Below, in pieces: positions 1-8,160 of a stretch of 56,965 bases of DNA (position 1 is the stretch's first letter; every line of letters starts with the position of its first letter). The notes under the pieces are model-generated. The model searched no databases. It saw only the letters and a list, made by a program, of their open reading frames with translations, and was not told the DNA's origin. The stretch spans positions 1 to 56,965 of the forward strand of contig NZ_NSGJ01000031.1 of NCBI RefSeq assembly GCF_002286775.1, in the 5' to 3' direction. Both the position numbers and the translations under genes were made by a program. The DNA comes from Myroides sp. N17-2 (GTDB taxonomy: Bacteria; Bacteroidota; Bacteroidia; Flavobacteriales; Flavobacteriaceae).

Positions 1-211
1 TGATGATACAAATTTGGACAGCGTTAATTACCATTTTAATACTAAAAGCTCTTAGAGCACAGTCAAAATTCAAGTGGCACCTATCAAATTTAGTCGCTTT
101 TATAAGACTTAACCTCTTTTTGTCAAGATTGAACTACAAAGATGGCTGGATAATCCACTAAATGAGGTAGAAAAACCACCTCCTAAACTAATGCAAGGGG
201 GTCTTTTTTAA
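1..211 (+). pseudogene. IS4-family transposase, 3' remnant with frameshift
   Basis: Reading from base 3 gives a hydrophobic stretch with IWTALIT and WHLSNLVAFIRLNLF, the typical C-terminus of Bacteroidota IS4-family transposases. In that frame it stops at 159-161. The expected ending (WLDNP, then a proline-rich tail ending GGLF) lies in the neighbouring frame and stops at 209-211. The two frames join at a run of five T (117-121) where six would restore the gene, so one T has been lost. The gene begins outside the window. The N-terminus of a related transposase is at the right edge of the window, in the same orientation. The family call rests on recognised C-terminal motifs. Confidence 0.75.
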
Positions 212-273
212 AATTTAGCAAATATAGCATCGTATCCTACTAAAGTCGGAGGATATTCTATGCTCTAAATTTA

Positions 274-289
274 TTTAGGACGCTATTGC
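274..289. repeat. Right terminal inverted repeat of the left IS4-type element
   Basis: The 16 bases tttaggacgctattgc are the exact reverse complement of the 16 bases at 56718-56733, which precede the other IS4-type transposase. They lie 63 bases after the transposase stop, as expected for the element's end. Sequence outside the two repeats differs, so the IS boundary is at or near base 289. Confidence 0.75.
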
Positions 290-815
290 AGGAATATCTA
301 AATAGTAAAATAAAAAACCAATTTAGTTGGTGTAAAAAAGCTAAATATTCATTTAAATAATTAATAACTAGATTATTTGTGTTTTATATTGTTGTAATTC
401 AAGTGATTAAGGTGCTTTTTATTAGCAAAAAGTAAATGTAGTTACATGTGTTAAAGACTATTACTATAGATTTTTAGAAAATCAAAATATCAATTGGAGA
501 TCATTTCTATTTTAGTTGGTAAATAACAATATTTATTAAGGGAAGAACTCTTTGTACCAACAGAAAATGATACAAAATAGTGAAAAGATCAAAAAAGGAA
601 TGAATTACAGTCTAGTATTATATTTGGATTTTCGTAGAGTAAAGTAATAGTTTTTATGAGAATATAAGTGTTAGATATAGCTCTTTTAAGGGGGGGGGAT
701 CTAATTTAAGGGAGTAATTAAGAATTACTCCCTACTTACTACATCAAGCGGAAACACATAAAAAAGACCACTAGAGCCCCTAAAATAGTTGCTTCAGAAA
801 AATATACTGAAATAA
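290..815. other. Intergenic region without a recognisable gene
   Basis: No open frame of useful length in either direction. It holds a run of nine G (690-698) and a perfect 11-bp stem with a three-base loop (709-719 with 723-733). The stem is not followed by a T run on either strand, so it is only a weak terminator candidate. Confidence 0.5.
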
Positions 816-841
816 ATAAAAAGAAAACACACTGAGAGTGT
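816..841 (-). terminator. Probable intrinsic terminator of the 3154-859 operon
   Basis: Read on the minus strand, a short stem (acact with agtgt, 829-841) is followed by a T-rich tail. It lies just downstream of the last gene of the three-gene minus-strand group. The stem is only 5 bp, so this is a moderate call. Confidence 0.45.
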
Positions 842-858
842 ACTTGTAGATGTTAAGT

Positions 859-1617
859 TTATTTAATTGGTAAGGCGTACATATAGTTTTCCCAAGAACT
901 TGGAGAGAAACTCCAATTACCATCTTTCTTAATTAACACAAAGACTTCTATAGAATCATTTGTAACATTTATTAGAGTACTCCCTATAACCATATCAAAG
1001 TTTGCTTTACTAACATCAGAATTTCCTTGTAAATTAGCTCCAATAGAAGGTTTATTAGTTACCGTTCCACCTATAAAAGTAAAACCAATTTCTGCTCTAG
1101 CTGCAGTGGATGAAGATAAACAAGACTCTAACCATACATTATTAGACCCTTTATTATCGATAGTTAGCCCCCAAGTAACAATCCACTTTCCTTTTCTTAA
1201 TTTTATACTTGTATTAGCATAAATATGTCCTGTACCATTAGCTGTATTCACAACATTTTCACCTGCAAAAACACCTACTACTGCAGGTATTGCTTCTGGT
1301 AATAGTTTAATTGTACCAACTCCATCTTCATTAGATGTAAGTACTTTACCTAGACCTTGATTTCCATCTGTTATCCTCACATTACCATTCACTTCTAATC
1401 TAACTGAGGGATTAAAAACTCCTATACCAATATTTCCATCTTTAGTGATTACAAAGTCGTCGTTAGCTTCGTCCGGAGTAGGATTAGCGGTAGAAAGGTT
1501 ATTACCTTTTCCATCAAGATGAAAAGGATGTAAAGGTAATTTATTATTTACTCCTACCTGAGCTATACTACAAGCACTGTATAGAGTTATGAGTAAGACT
1601 ATTATTTTTATTTTCAT
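859..1617 (-). CDS. Secreted protein with GNIGIG repeat-type stalk motif (paralog 3 of 3)
   Basis: A 252-aa protein if it starts at the ATG at 1615-1617, which gives a signal peptide (MKIKIIVLLITLYSACSIAQ) ending at the same SIAQ/VGVN junction as its neighbours. A longer frame starting at 1716 would bury the signal peptide and overlap the preceding gene, so I reject it. After the signal come a VGVN-PLHPFHLDGKGNN segment, then GNIGIGVFNPSVRLEVNG. This NIGIG...P...L.VNG pattern is common in Bacteroidota surface and tail-fibre-like proteins. The C-terminal 130 residues look beta-rich. Function is unknown; surface or secreted adhesin-like structure is an inference. It is the third gene of a tandem family, 25 bp after its upstream paralog. 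Confidence 0.75.
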   Translation of the reverse strand: MKIKIIVLLITLYSACSIAQVGVNNKLPLHPFHLDGKGNNLSTANPTPDEANDDFVITKDGNIGIGVFNPSVRLEVNGNVRITDGNQGLGKVLTSNEDGVGTIKLLPEAIPAVVGVFAGENVVNTANGTGHIYANTSIKLRKGKWIVTWGLTIDNKGSNNVWLESCLSSSTAARAEIGFTFIGGTVTNKPSIGANLQGNSDVSKANFDMVIGSTLINVTNDSIEVFVLIKKDGNWSFSPSSWENYMYALPIK

Positions 1618-1642
1618 TATAACTACATTAATTTTAAACAAA

Positions 1643-2380
1643 CTATAAAATAGGGCTAGCATAAAAATAGTTTTGAGCTGCTTCAGGATCAAATGACCAA
1701 TTTCCATTTTTTTCAATCAATAAATACAAAGTAATATTCTCTGCAGTTACCTCTATAACTGAACTTCCCATTAACATTCCATTTCCTACCTTTAATCTTG
1801 CAGCGTTAGCCGTGCTTGCATTTGCCAAAGTAGTAAACTTAAATCCATTTTGTTCTTTTGCGGTTTTTAAAGTGGACAATACAGAATGTATCCACATTGA
1901 TGTACTCATTTTAAGATTAATACCACTATTAACAAGCCATCTTCCTTTAGTCAATATAACATAATAATATGAAAATATATGACTTTGGTTAGCTGCGCCA
2001 GCGCTTGAAGTAACAATTGATTTCCCTTCTAACTGGCCGACTAAAGTTGGGATATCATAAGCTACCTTTTCCCATTTCCCAATTCCATCTTTATCAGAAA
2101 TCAATATCTTTCCCATCCCTTCAGTTCCATTCTTTATACGGATAGCACCATTTATTTCTAGTTTATTTACAGGGTTAACAACTCCTATTCCAACATTCCC
2201 TTCTTTTGTAACAACAAAATCATCTTTAGCTTCATCTATACTGGGTAATTTATCTATAGGATTATTACCCTTAGCATCTATATGTACCAGATGTAGTGGC
2301 AATGCTGTACCTATCCCTACTTGAGAATACCCTAAAAAAGGTAATAGTATAATAATCAAATAAAATTTAGAATTCTTCAT
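1643..2380 (-). CDS. Secreted protein with GNVGIG repeat-type stalk motif (paralog 2 of 3)
   Basis: A 245-aa protein with an N-terminal signal peptide (MKNSKFYLIIILLPFLGYSQ) and then VGIGTALPLHLVHIDAKGNN. The shared block DDFVVTKEGNVGIGVVNP...NKLEINGAIRI is followed by a GKILISDKDG segment and a beta-rich C-terminal domain containing GRWLVNSGINL and WIHSVLSTLKT. These blocks align along the whole length with the genes on both sides, so the three arose by tandem duplication. No catalytic motif is visible. It sits 36 bp downstream of paralog 1 and is probably co-transcribed. The C-terminal half could be a C1q/TNF-like or tail-fibre head fold; that is a guess needing structure prediction. Confidence 0.78.
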   Translation of the reverse strand: MKNSKFYLIIILLPFLGYSQVGIGTALPLHLVHIDAKGNNPIDKLPSIDEAKDDFVVTKEGNVGIGVVNPVNKLEINGAIRIKNGTEGMGKILISDKDGIGKWEKVAYDIPTLVGQLEGKSIVTSSAGAANQSHIFSYYYVILTKGRWLVNSGINLKMSTSMWIHSVLSTLKTAKEQNGFKFTTLANASTANAARLKVGNGMLMGSSVIEVTAENITLYLLIEKNGNWSFDPEAAQNYFYASPIL

Positions 2381-2416
2381 ATAATAATAATCTAACTTAA
2401 TATTTCAAGTTCATAA

Positions 2417-3154
2417 CTACACTACGGGTATAGCATAAAAATAATTCTCCCATGATGAAGGTGAAAATGTCCAAGCATTAACATTCTCAATCAATACATA
2501 AATAGTAACAGTATCAGCCGTGACATCTATAACTGAACTACCAAACAATAAAGCAAACTCTGAACCACCAGCTATACGAGAAGCGTACGATGTATTATTC
2601 TTAGCTGGTCCTAAATAAGTAAAACCTGTCTGTTGCCTCCCTGTCTTTACAGTTGAAAGTACAGCATGCATCCATCTATTATTATTTGAATGTATCGTTA
2701 ATCCACAGTTAACTATCCACCTACCTTTTGGCAAGATAATGTATCCACGACTATAGGTATAACTTTTAGTATCTTCTGTACCATTAAACGTAACTTGTAC
2801 TGTACTCTCAAAGGCTCCTGTAATAGTAGGTACAATATACGGAACAGTACTCCATTTCATGTTTCCAGAGCTATCTGACATAAAAATCTTATTATTACCT
2901 TGACTTCCATCCATTATCTTTACTTGTCCATTAACATCCAATTTGCTTTGTGGAGTAAATAAACCAACACCTATATTTCCTTCTTTTGTAACAACAAAAT
3001 CATCTTTTTCTTGTTCTATATTTGGCGCTGTACCTATAGGATTATTTTTACCTGCATCTACATGAAACAATTGTAAAGGCAATGGCACATTAATACCTAC
3101 TTGTCCATAACTAATAGATATAAAAGAAACTATAAAAAACAAAGATATTCTCAT
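2417..3154 (-). CDS. Secreted protein with GNIGVG repeat-type stalk motif (paralog 1 of 3)
   Basis: A 245-aa protein, first gene of the tandem trio. A short signal peptide (MRISLFFIVSFISISYGQ) precedes VGINVPLPLQLFHVDAGKNN. The conserved core DDFVVTKEGNIGVGLFTP...SKLDVNGQVKI is the same as in the two downstream paralogs, and the C-terminal domain contains GRWIVNCGLTI, WMHAVLSTVKTG and LLFGSSVIDVTADTV. The N-terminal core is nearly invariant between the copies, while the C-terminal domain varies more, as expected for exposed ligand-facing domains. A -7-like box lies about 47 bases upstream. No enzyme motifs are seen; the function is not known. Confidence 0.78.
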   Translation of the reverse strand: MRISLFFIVSFISISYGQVGINVPLPLQLFHVDAGKNNPIGTAPNIEQEKDDFVVTKEGNIGVGLFTPQSKLDVNGQVKIMDGSQGNNKIFMSDSSGNMKWSTVPYIVPTITGAFESTVQVTFNGTEDTKSYTYSRGYIILPKGRWIVNCGLTIHSNNNRWMHAVLSTVKTGRQQTGFTYLGPAKNNTSYASRIAGGSEFALLFGSSVIDVTADTVTIYVLIENVNAWTFSPSSWENYFYAIPVV

Positions 3155-3872
3155 ATTAATACTTTACACGTAACTACTAAATACACGATTATTATAATAT
3201 CAAATATATATAAAAAAAAACAATTAATGTTAATATTTTAGTATTGTGTGATTGTAATTATTGAATTTTATATAATTTAATGTAAATTGATGTAAAAAAC
3301 CATATTAAATGTTTTTTTATTAAGGAAATGTTACTGATATCACAGAATACTATATTTATATCAAAAGAACTCCTCGAGGCTCATATGTAAGGATTAGTGT
3401 GTTTTGTATGAGTAGACATTATGTAAGTAAAATCGACGAGTATGATAATGAGGATGTGATTCAGAATTACATTTAAAATCAAATAAAAAAGACTGTTTAC
3501 AAATCGTTTAACTTAAATCAGTACGGTTATCTTTTGAATATTATAATACCTCGAGACTCTGCCTCGGGGTAGTTCATTAAACATCATATTTAATTTTTAT
3601 CTTTACTTATGCGGGAGCTAGCCACTCAGTTGGCCATTTACATTTTAATCAAATTGTTTTTATTGGTCGCAGACTATAGGTAGTTAAAACTACGTACTTT
3701 AGTGCATTTAGCTTCTAAAAACCTTTCGACTTTGATAGCTTTGTAAGAATGACAAACAAAGTTCTATAATGAAAGTTCAGTGTTCAGCTGTGCTATTAGT
3801 GTTGTAACTGTTTTAGGTGATATTAAGTTCTGTACTTCCACCCAGGCAGACTTTAGTCTGCTTTAACAAACT
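3155..3872. other. Intergenic region with a possible gene scrap and a hairpin
   Basis: Mostly featureless AT-rich DNA. From 3324 to 3476 (+) a frame without a start codon encodes a protein-like string (EYYIYIKRTPRGSYVRISVF in its middle), perhaps a remnant of a lost gene. A perfect hairpin, gcagac-ttta-gtctgc, at 3846-3861 lies just before the broken gene at 3873 and could belong to its leader. Nothing else is recognised. Confidence 0.4.
3201..3208 (-). promoter_or_regulatory. Candidate -7 box (TATATTTG) for the three-gene operon
   Basis: On the minus strand TATATTTG fits the Bacteroidota consensus TAnnTTTG and lies about 47 bases before the start codon at 3154. A TTG that could act as the -33 element is only 12 bases further upstream, shorter than usual, so the promoter is plausible but not certain. 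Confidence 0.4.
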
Positions 3873-4300
3873 ATGGACTTTCAGTCGATAGAGGTTGTAA
3901 ATAAACCACTAGATTCAGTTTTTTTAAGTAGTCATATAAAGCAAAGTGATACCTCTAAAAAAAAGAGATTGCTGTTTGGATAAATTACAAAGGTGTAGAT
4001 TATCAAATATTTCAAACATTCGGTTCTATTAATGCAATGAATAATAATCAACAATTTTCAGTGATATGCTCTAGCGAAAAATTTGGTCGTGGAAGTGATT
4101 TACATCTATTTTTTAAAGGTTTTGAAGAGTATAATCAAAGTGATAAAGTAAAAGTACTAAAACAAGAGTTGTCTAAAATAAAAGTATGCGTTAAAGTAGA
4201 TCAACAGGTTATCAAGCTCTATGTAACTAATAAAACTAGAGGTAGGTATTTGCAGGTTCTGGGTATTATGAGAAATATAGCAAGTATTGATTTTTACTAA
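3873..4300 (+). pseudogene. Frameshifted small gene of unknown function
   Basis: From the ATG at 3873 a frame reads MDFQSIEVVNKPLDSVFLSS and continues to a run of eight A at 3957-3964, then soon hits a stop at 3981. Directly after the A run the neighbouring frame is open from 3959 to the stop at 4298-4300 and reads KKEIAVWINYKGVDYQIFQT, then FGSINAMNNNQQFSVICSS, continuing as if it were one protein. One extra A would join them into a product of about 142 aa. The ATG at 4037 would yield only the last 87 aa and cuts into sequence that still looks coding. I do not recognise the family. It could be a real pseudogene, a homopolymer sequencing error, or a slippage-controlled gene. Confidence 0.55.
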
Positions 4301-4375
4301 TCTTCCTTGATATTCTTTTATAGATTAAGGGGGTATATGATATAAAAAAATTAGAGTAACAATAGCAATAAAAAC

Positions 4376-4408
4376 CGCATGAATTAACTGGAGGTCATGC
4401 GCTTTTTC
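4376..4408 (+). terminator. Intrinsic terminator after the 3873-4300 gene
   Basis: A perfect 7-bp stem, cgcatga (4376-4382) with tcatgcg (4395-4401), is followed by cttttt. It lies 75 bases after the stop of the frameshifted gene. The remaining bases to the AraC-type gene (4409-4621) show no other feature. Confidence 0.7.
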
Positions 4409-4621
4409 TGTATAATAAAGCACGTTATCCTTTTTTAACCTTTGCTTAATATAGGTAGCTAGTCTTTAGATTAGTAAGTGTTAAATTATTCGCTTAGTGC
4501 GATTATTATTATAATAAGGCTTAATTTGTAATGGTTTGTAAATGAAGTAAATGAATTTTTTGTATAACATTATAAGAAAAGTCTCCCCAGATTCTATTCT
4601 TTAGCTTAATTAATATGAGTG

Positions 4622-5461
4622 ATGAGATTAGATTTACTCAAAGATTTTAAAACTGTTGTAGAGCAGTTTTTAACTAAGTTCATAGTAGAGCTTAGTGGTA
4701 GTGTCAACGGTCAGTTAGAACAGGTAATTTTTGTTCAAGGTACTGGAATGATTGATAAGCTGCTGTATTTTTGTTGTAGTAAGAATTTCTTTGGACTTAA
4801 AAAAGGAATTTATAATTGTGCTAGTAATCGGGCCTTTGTGATTATTACTCAAAATAATAAGTTGTGGGAAACTCATCCATCAACTCATTTAGACACTGTT
4901 TTAAAGGTGAAACTCTCTTTACTAGTATCTAACCTAAAAACTAGGTATAAACAAACTAAAATATCTTCAAAACAAGTTGTAAGCTTTATCATTGATGTTG
5001 GTAGCTTAAGTGTATTTTTTTCTGGTATTGTTTTAAATCAGGACAAACAAAATCAGACATTTTATATTTGGGCACAAGAATTTACAACCAAAGCAAATAA
5101 GGTTGATAATATAGTGGTTTGGAATGACCAGCGTTTGATGTACAAGAATTACTACCAAGGTTATCTAGATCAAAGAAAGCTAGTGAACTCAGATTTATCA
5201 ATCAAGCAATACATTCTTAGTTTACAATTTCAAACAAAAGCTTTTCAACAGAATTTTAAAAAGTACATAGGAACTACTTTTTACGATTATCATATTCAAG
5301 ATAGACTATTAGAGGCGGTATTCTTACTTATGTTTAGCAGTCTTTCTGTGACGGAAATTGCTTTTAAATGCGGTTATGATAATTATAGAACTTTTCTAAG
5401 AGCCTTTACAAAGAATCAAGGCTATACTCCACTTGAGTATAAATCACTTCAAAAAGAATAA
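4622..5461 (+). CDS. AraC-family transcriptional regulator
   Basis: A 279-aa protein from the ATG at 4622; a GTG one codon earlier is less likely. The last 100 residues form an AraC/XylS double helix-turn-helix: FQTKAFQQNFKKYIGTTFYD is the first HTH region, and VTEIAFKCGYDNYRTFLRAF with the closing GYTPLEYKS is the second, highly typical block. The N-terminal 180 residues do not show a clear cupin or other sensor motif and are unusually rich in Phe, Lys and Cys. It stands alone, upstream of the ISL3 insertion; before that insertion it would have lain closer to the SusC/SusD and DUF6520-like region, which it could regulate, but this is only position-based. Confidence 0.85.
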   Translation: MRLDLLKDFKTVVEQFLTKFIVELSGSVNGQLEQVIFVQGTGMIDKLLYFCCSKNFFGLKKGIYNCASNRAFVIITQNNKLWETHPSTHLDTVLKVKLSLLVSNLKTRYKQTKISSKQVVSFIIDVGSLSVFFSGIVLNQDKQNQTFYIWAQEFTTKANKVDNIVVWNDQRLMYKNYYQGYLDQRKLVNSDLSIKQYILSLQFQTKAFQQNFKKYIGTTFYDYHIQDRLLEAVFLLMFSSLSVTEIAFKCGYDNYRTFLRAFTKNQGYTPLEYKSLQKE

Positions 5462-5478
5462 ATCGTTATTTGAATAAG

Positions 5479-5581
5479 ACTATACTGTAGCAAGGAAGAG
5501 TATACCATAATGTGTAGGAGACTATGCTGTAGTGTGTAAGATTCAATTGATTACTATACTGCAATAGGGAAGTAGTATACC
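5479..5581. repeat. Degenerate direct repeats downstream of the AraC gene
   Basis: Two related blocks of about 28 bases (5479-5506 and 5553-5581) share actatactg, a ggaag core and the end agtatacc. A half copy, actatgctgtag, is at 5521-5532 between them. Spacing is irregular, so this is not CRISPR. They could be regulator-binding sites or debris of an older repeat. Confidence 0.45.
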
Positions 5582-5649
5582 TATATTTCAGGCAGTATGA
5601 TAGTATGAGTTAAAAGCACTGCCACAAACTGGGTATTCCACTCTAAAGT

Positions 5650-7324
5650 GGATCTTCCCCACTTTTGGTGGTAATTCTAGCTAAAACCACAGTAATTTGC
5701 ATTATAAATCAATAGCTTATGTCAATTAGTAAATTACTTTTTAATAATACAAGAATTTTTAAGGTTATCTCATTAGTAAATGAGCTAGATAAAATAAGAA
5801 TCTCACTAGTTAGTAAATCAAAACAAAGCACTTGCCCTAAATGTGAACTACCATCTTCAAAATCACATAGTTACTATATTAGAAAAATAGTTGATCTTCC
5901 TATTTTTGGTAAACAAACACTGATAAAATTGAAAGCTCGAAAATTCTATTGTTCTACATTAGAATGTCCTTTGAAAATCTTTACAGAGCGATTTAAATCG
6001 ATCTTTTCTTCTTATCAAAGAAGAAGTGATAGGTTAACTAAAAAGTTATTGAATTTAGTTATTCTAACAGGAGGTAGGCCTTCTGAGAAAATATGTGCAG
6101 AATTTTCTGTTACTGTTAGCGATACTTCTTTACTTCGAATTATAGCAAAACAAGAGCTTCCAACAACTGCTCATGTTACACATTTAGGTGTAGATGATTG
6201 GGCTATTCGAAAAAGAGAACGCTATGGAAGTATTCTTATAGATCTAAATACCAATAAACCAATTGGTTTGTTAAAAGATAGGGAAGAAAATACATTTTCT
6301 AATTGGCTTACTCAAAATAAACAAATACAGTTAATTTCAAGAGACAGATTTATCAATTATCAAAGAGCTTCTACACAAGGAGCACCTCAGGCTTTACAAG
6401 TTGCTGATCGTTGGCATTTGCTAAAGAACTTAGGAGAAACTGTTCGAAAGATTTTAGATAGAGAATATGTGGTTATTCAAAAAATGAGAGAAAAAAATAC
6501 CATGACTGTACAACCAGAAAACAAAAGGCGAAAGACCAAAACGTCAAATCATCAATTGCAACGTTTTACCCAAGTCAAAGAGCTATTAGCTCAAAGTAAG
6601 AGTCATAGAGAAATAAGTAAATTGCTTCATATGAGTCGTGTTACAGTAAAAAAATACGAACTGTATGATAAGTTACCTGCGATACATTGTCAAAGCTCAA
6701 CAGGTATAGAAAAACATCTCGAATACATCGAATCACGAATTATTCAACAACCGACAATTCTACTTAAAACGTTACATTCTGAATTGAAAAATCGAGGATA
6801 TAGAGGAGCCTATAATACATTATCAGATTCACTTAAACGATTTCAAATTTCAATTGGAAAAGCTGCTAGAAATAAGGTGATTTTACCATCAAACTTAGTA
6901 TTTTGGCGCCCTTCACGCACAATGATATTGTTTGTGACTAAAAAGGAGAGAATCAATAAGGTACAGAGGCAAATATTAGACCAGTTTTGTGAGTTATCAC
7001 CTACCTTACGTATTACATTGGAGTTAGTCAGAGAGTTTCGATATATGATTTTTGAACAAAAATGTAGTGATTCTTTTCATACTTGGATTGACAAATTAAA
7101 CCTCAGTGGTATCCCAGAGTTTCAGAGTTTTTCTAAAGGACTTTTAAAAGATACTAACGCAATTAGAAATGCAATAGATTTACCATGGAGTAATGGTCCT
7201 GTTGAAGGTAATGTAAATAAACTTAAGACTCTAAAGAGACAAATGTATGGCAGATGTTCAATTGATTTGTTAGAAAAAAGATTGGTACTTTCACCAGATT
7301 AACCACCAAAAGTGGGGAAGATCC
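5650..7324 (+). mobile_element. Complete ISL3-family insertion sequence
   Basis: A 1675-bp element bounded by perfect 23-bp inverted repeats at 5650-5672 and 7302-7324 (outer ends ggatcttccccac). The 7-bp sequence ctaaagt is found immediately outside both ends (5643-5649 and 7325-7331) and fits a target-site duplication; ISL3 elements usually make 8 bp. One intact transposase gene fills the element. Intact ends, gene and duplication indicate a fairly recent insertion. Confidence 0.92.
5719..7302 (+). CDS. ISL3-family transposase
   Basis: A 527-aa transposase that catalyses cut-and-paste movement of its element. The N-terminus has the ISL3 zinc-finger-like motif CPKCELP...C..LECP (about residues 39-85). 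The DDE domain starts at THLGVDDWAIRKRERYGSIL (first Asp pair) and continues with GAPQALQVADRWHLLKNLGE, the second acidic block. The C-terminal DLPWSNGPVEGNVNKLKTLK carries the last acidic residue. A helix-turn-helix (SHREISKLLHMSRVTVKKYE) lies in the insertion between the two DDE parts, as is normal in this family. The stop codon overlaps the start of the right inverted repeat. No damage is visible, so the element may be active. Confidence 0.95.
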   Translation: MSISKLLFNNTRIFKVISLVNELDKIRISLVSKSKQSTCPKCELPSSKSHSYYIRKIVDLPIFGKQTLIKLKARKFYCSTLECPLKIFTERFKSIFSSYQRRSDRLTKKLLNLVILTGGRPSEKICAEFSVTVSDTSLLRIIAKQELPTTAHVTHLGVDDWAIRKRERYGSILIDLNTNKPIGLLKDREENTFSNWLTQNKQIQLISRDRFINYQRASTQGAPQALQVADRWHLLKNLGETVRKILDREYVVIQKMREKNTMTVQPENKRRKTKTSNHQLQRFTQVKELLAQSKSHREISKLLHMSRVTVKKYELYDKLPAIHCQSSTGIEKHLEYIESRIIQQPTILLKTLHSELKNRGYRGAYNTLSDSLKRFQISIGKAARNKVILPSNLVFWRPSRTMILFVTKKERINKVQRQILDQFCELSPTLRITLELVREFRYMIFEQKCSDSFHTWIDKLNLSGIPEFQSFSKGLLKDTNAIRNAIDLPWSNGPVEGNVNKLKTLKRQMYGRCSIDLLEKRLVLSPD

Positions 7325-7327
7325 CTA

Positions 7328-7360
7328 AAGTACACCACTTATTCCATCAAAGTACACCAG
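7328..7360 (-). repeat. Repeats like IS21-type terminal repeats, split by the ISL3 element
   Basis: Two units of roughly 21 bases, aaagtacaccacttattcca (7328-7347) and tcaaagtacaccag (7347-7360), have a partner on the other side of the ISL3 element (attccactctaaagt, 5635-5649). Without the ISL3 insertion these would form a short array of related repeats. Multiple terminal repeats with a gtgtacttt core are typical of IS21-like element ends, so this may be the end of a lost IS21-type element. No istA/istB sequence remains here. Confidence 0.4.
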
Positions 7361-7410
7361 TATAGTTTATTTGTTAATAAATCAAACCGATATCCTTAAA
7401 TAACTATTTT

Positions 7411-7473
7411 ACCTTTTTATGTCCTAAGATTGCCTTTTTTTATCCTAAGATTACCTTTTTGTGTCTCATTTAT
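7411..7473. repeat. Three tandem 21-bp repeats
   Basis: Copies at 7411-7431, 7432-7452 and 7453-7473. The first two share a CCTTTTT block and tcctaagatt; the third is diverged (acctttttgtgtct). The 21-bp period, two helical turns, would place all copies on one DNA face. They lie 280 bp upstream of the DUF6520-like gene. The rest of 7325-7755 holds no gene. Confidence 0.5.
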
Positions 7474-7709
7474 GTGATTTATAATCTTGAATTTTGCTTT
7501 GTAAGTTATTAGCAAATAATCAAGGAGTAAAATATAATTGATACTTCGTCTTTTATTTTCTAGTATTTAATAGCTCCCTTATCATTGTATAATCGCGAGT
7601 TACAATGTATAGAATATGGATTGATTTAATTAGCTATATAGATCAACTAAAAAAGAATATCCTATTAACCATTAAAGCAAATCTTTGGTTTACCCCACAA
7701 TCAAAAAAA

Positions 7710-7734
7710 AGCAACAAACACGAGGTTTGTTGCT
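7710..7734 (-). terminator. Perfect hairpin with T run on the minus strand
   Basis: A 10-bp perfect stem (7710-7719 with 7725-7734; agcaacaaac and gtttgttgct) is preceded on the plus strand by eight A, so on the minus strand it reads as a stem followed by TTTTTTTT, an ideal intrinsic terminator. No minus-strand gene lies directly upstream of it, because the operon ending at 8161 has its own terminator. On the plus strand it lies in the leader of the gene at 7756. Confidence 0.6.
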
Positions 7735-7755
7735 AAACTAAACAATATTGAAATT

Positions 7756-8106
7756 ATGAAAAAACTCATACAAAACCTATTTATGCCATTTGCCGTTGTA
7801 GCAATGCTAACAGTAGGTGTGTTCACAATGAATGCTAGTGAAAAAACAGGTAATGCTGTTGAAATAGAAAAGGTAGAACCTGTAAAGGCGGAGAATCCTT
7901 ATGCTGGATATATCTATATTAGAACTCTAGATCCTGGGTCATCTAATTATATTTATACAAAAGTTGGTGATATTGAGGAAGGGGAGTGTACTTTAGACAC
8001 TACTCCAAAAAGATGTACAACAATTGTTGAAGGAATGAACCATGAACTATGGGGACAGGATCAATTTGGAAATTACTCTGAACTTTATCAAGAACAAGAT
8101 CTATAA
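7756..8106 (+). CDS. Small secreted DUF6520-like protein
   Basis: A 116-aa protein with an N-terminal membrane/signal segment (MKKLIQNLFMPFAVVAMLTV) probably cleaved near MNA-SEK. The mature part is small and acidic, with two cysteines (C78 and C87 in GECTLDTTPKRCTT) and a closing LWGQDQFGNYSELYQEQ. This layout, a signal, a YIYI-type strand, a C-x(8)-C pair and a Leu-Trp-Gly motif near the end, fits the small Bacteroidota DUF6520 family, whose function is not known. It converges on the SusC/SusD/peptidase operon, with a shared bidirectional terminator. A processed periplasmic or extracellular peptide is possible; the family call is by pattern, not by search. Confidence 0.7.
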   Translation: MKKLIQNLFMPFAVVAMLTVGVFTMNASEKTGNAVEIEKVEPVKAENPYAGYIYIRTLDPGSSNYIYTKVGDIEEGECTLDTTPKRCTTIVEGMNHELWGQDQFGNYSELYQEQDL

Positions 8107-8127
8107 CAATTTGTAGACTTGAAATTT

Positions 8128-8158
8128 AAAGGAGGCTTACTTAAAGCCTCCTTTTCTT
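8128..8158. terminator. Bidirectional terminator between convergent genes
   Basis: A perfect 10-bp stem, aaaggaggct (8128-8137) with agcctccttt (8145-8154), has T-rich sequence after it on both strands. It lies between the stop codons of the DUF6520-like gene (+) and the peptidase gene (-) and probably ends both transcripts. Confidence 0.8.
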
Positions 8159-8160
8159 AT

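Noticed and set aside
690..698. Run of nine G as a phase-variation switch
   Set aside because: It is not inside or just before any recognisable gene; the nearest gene is convergent and more than 150 bp away.
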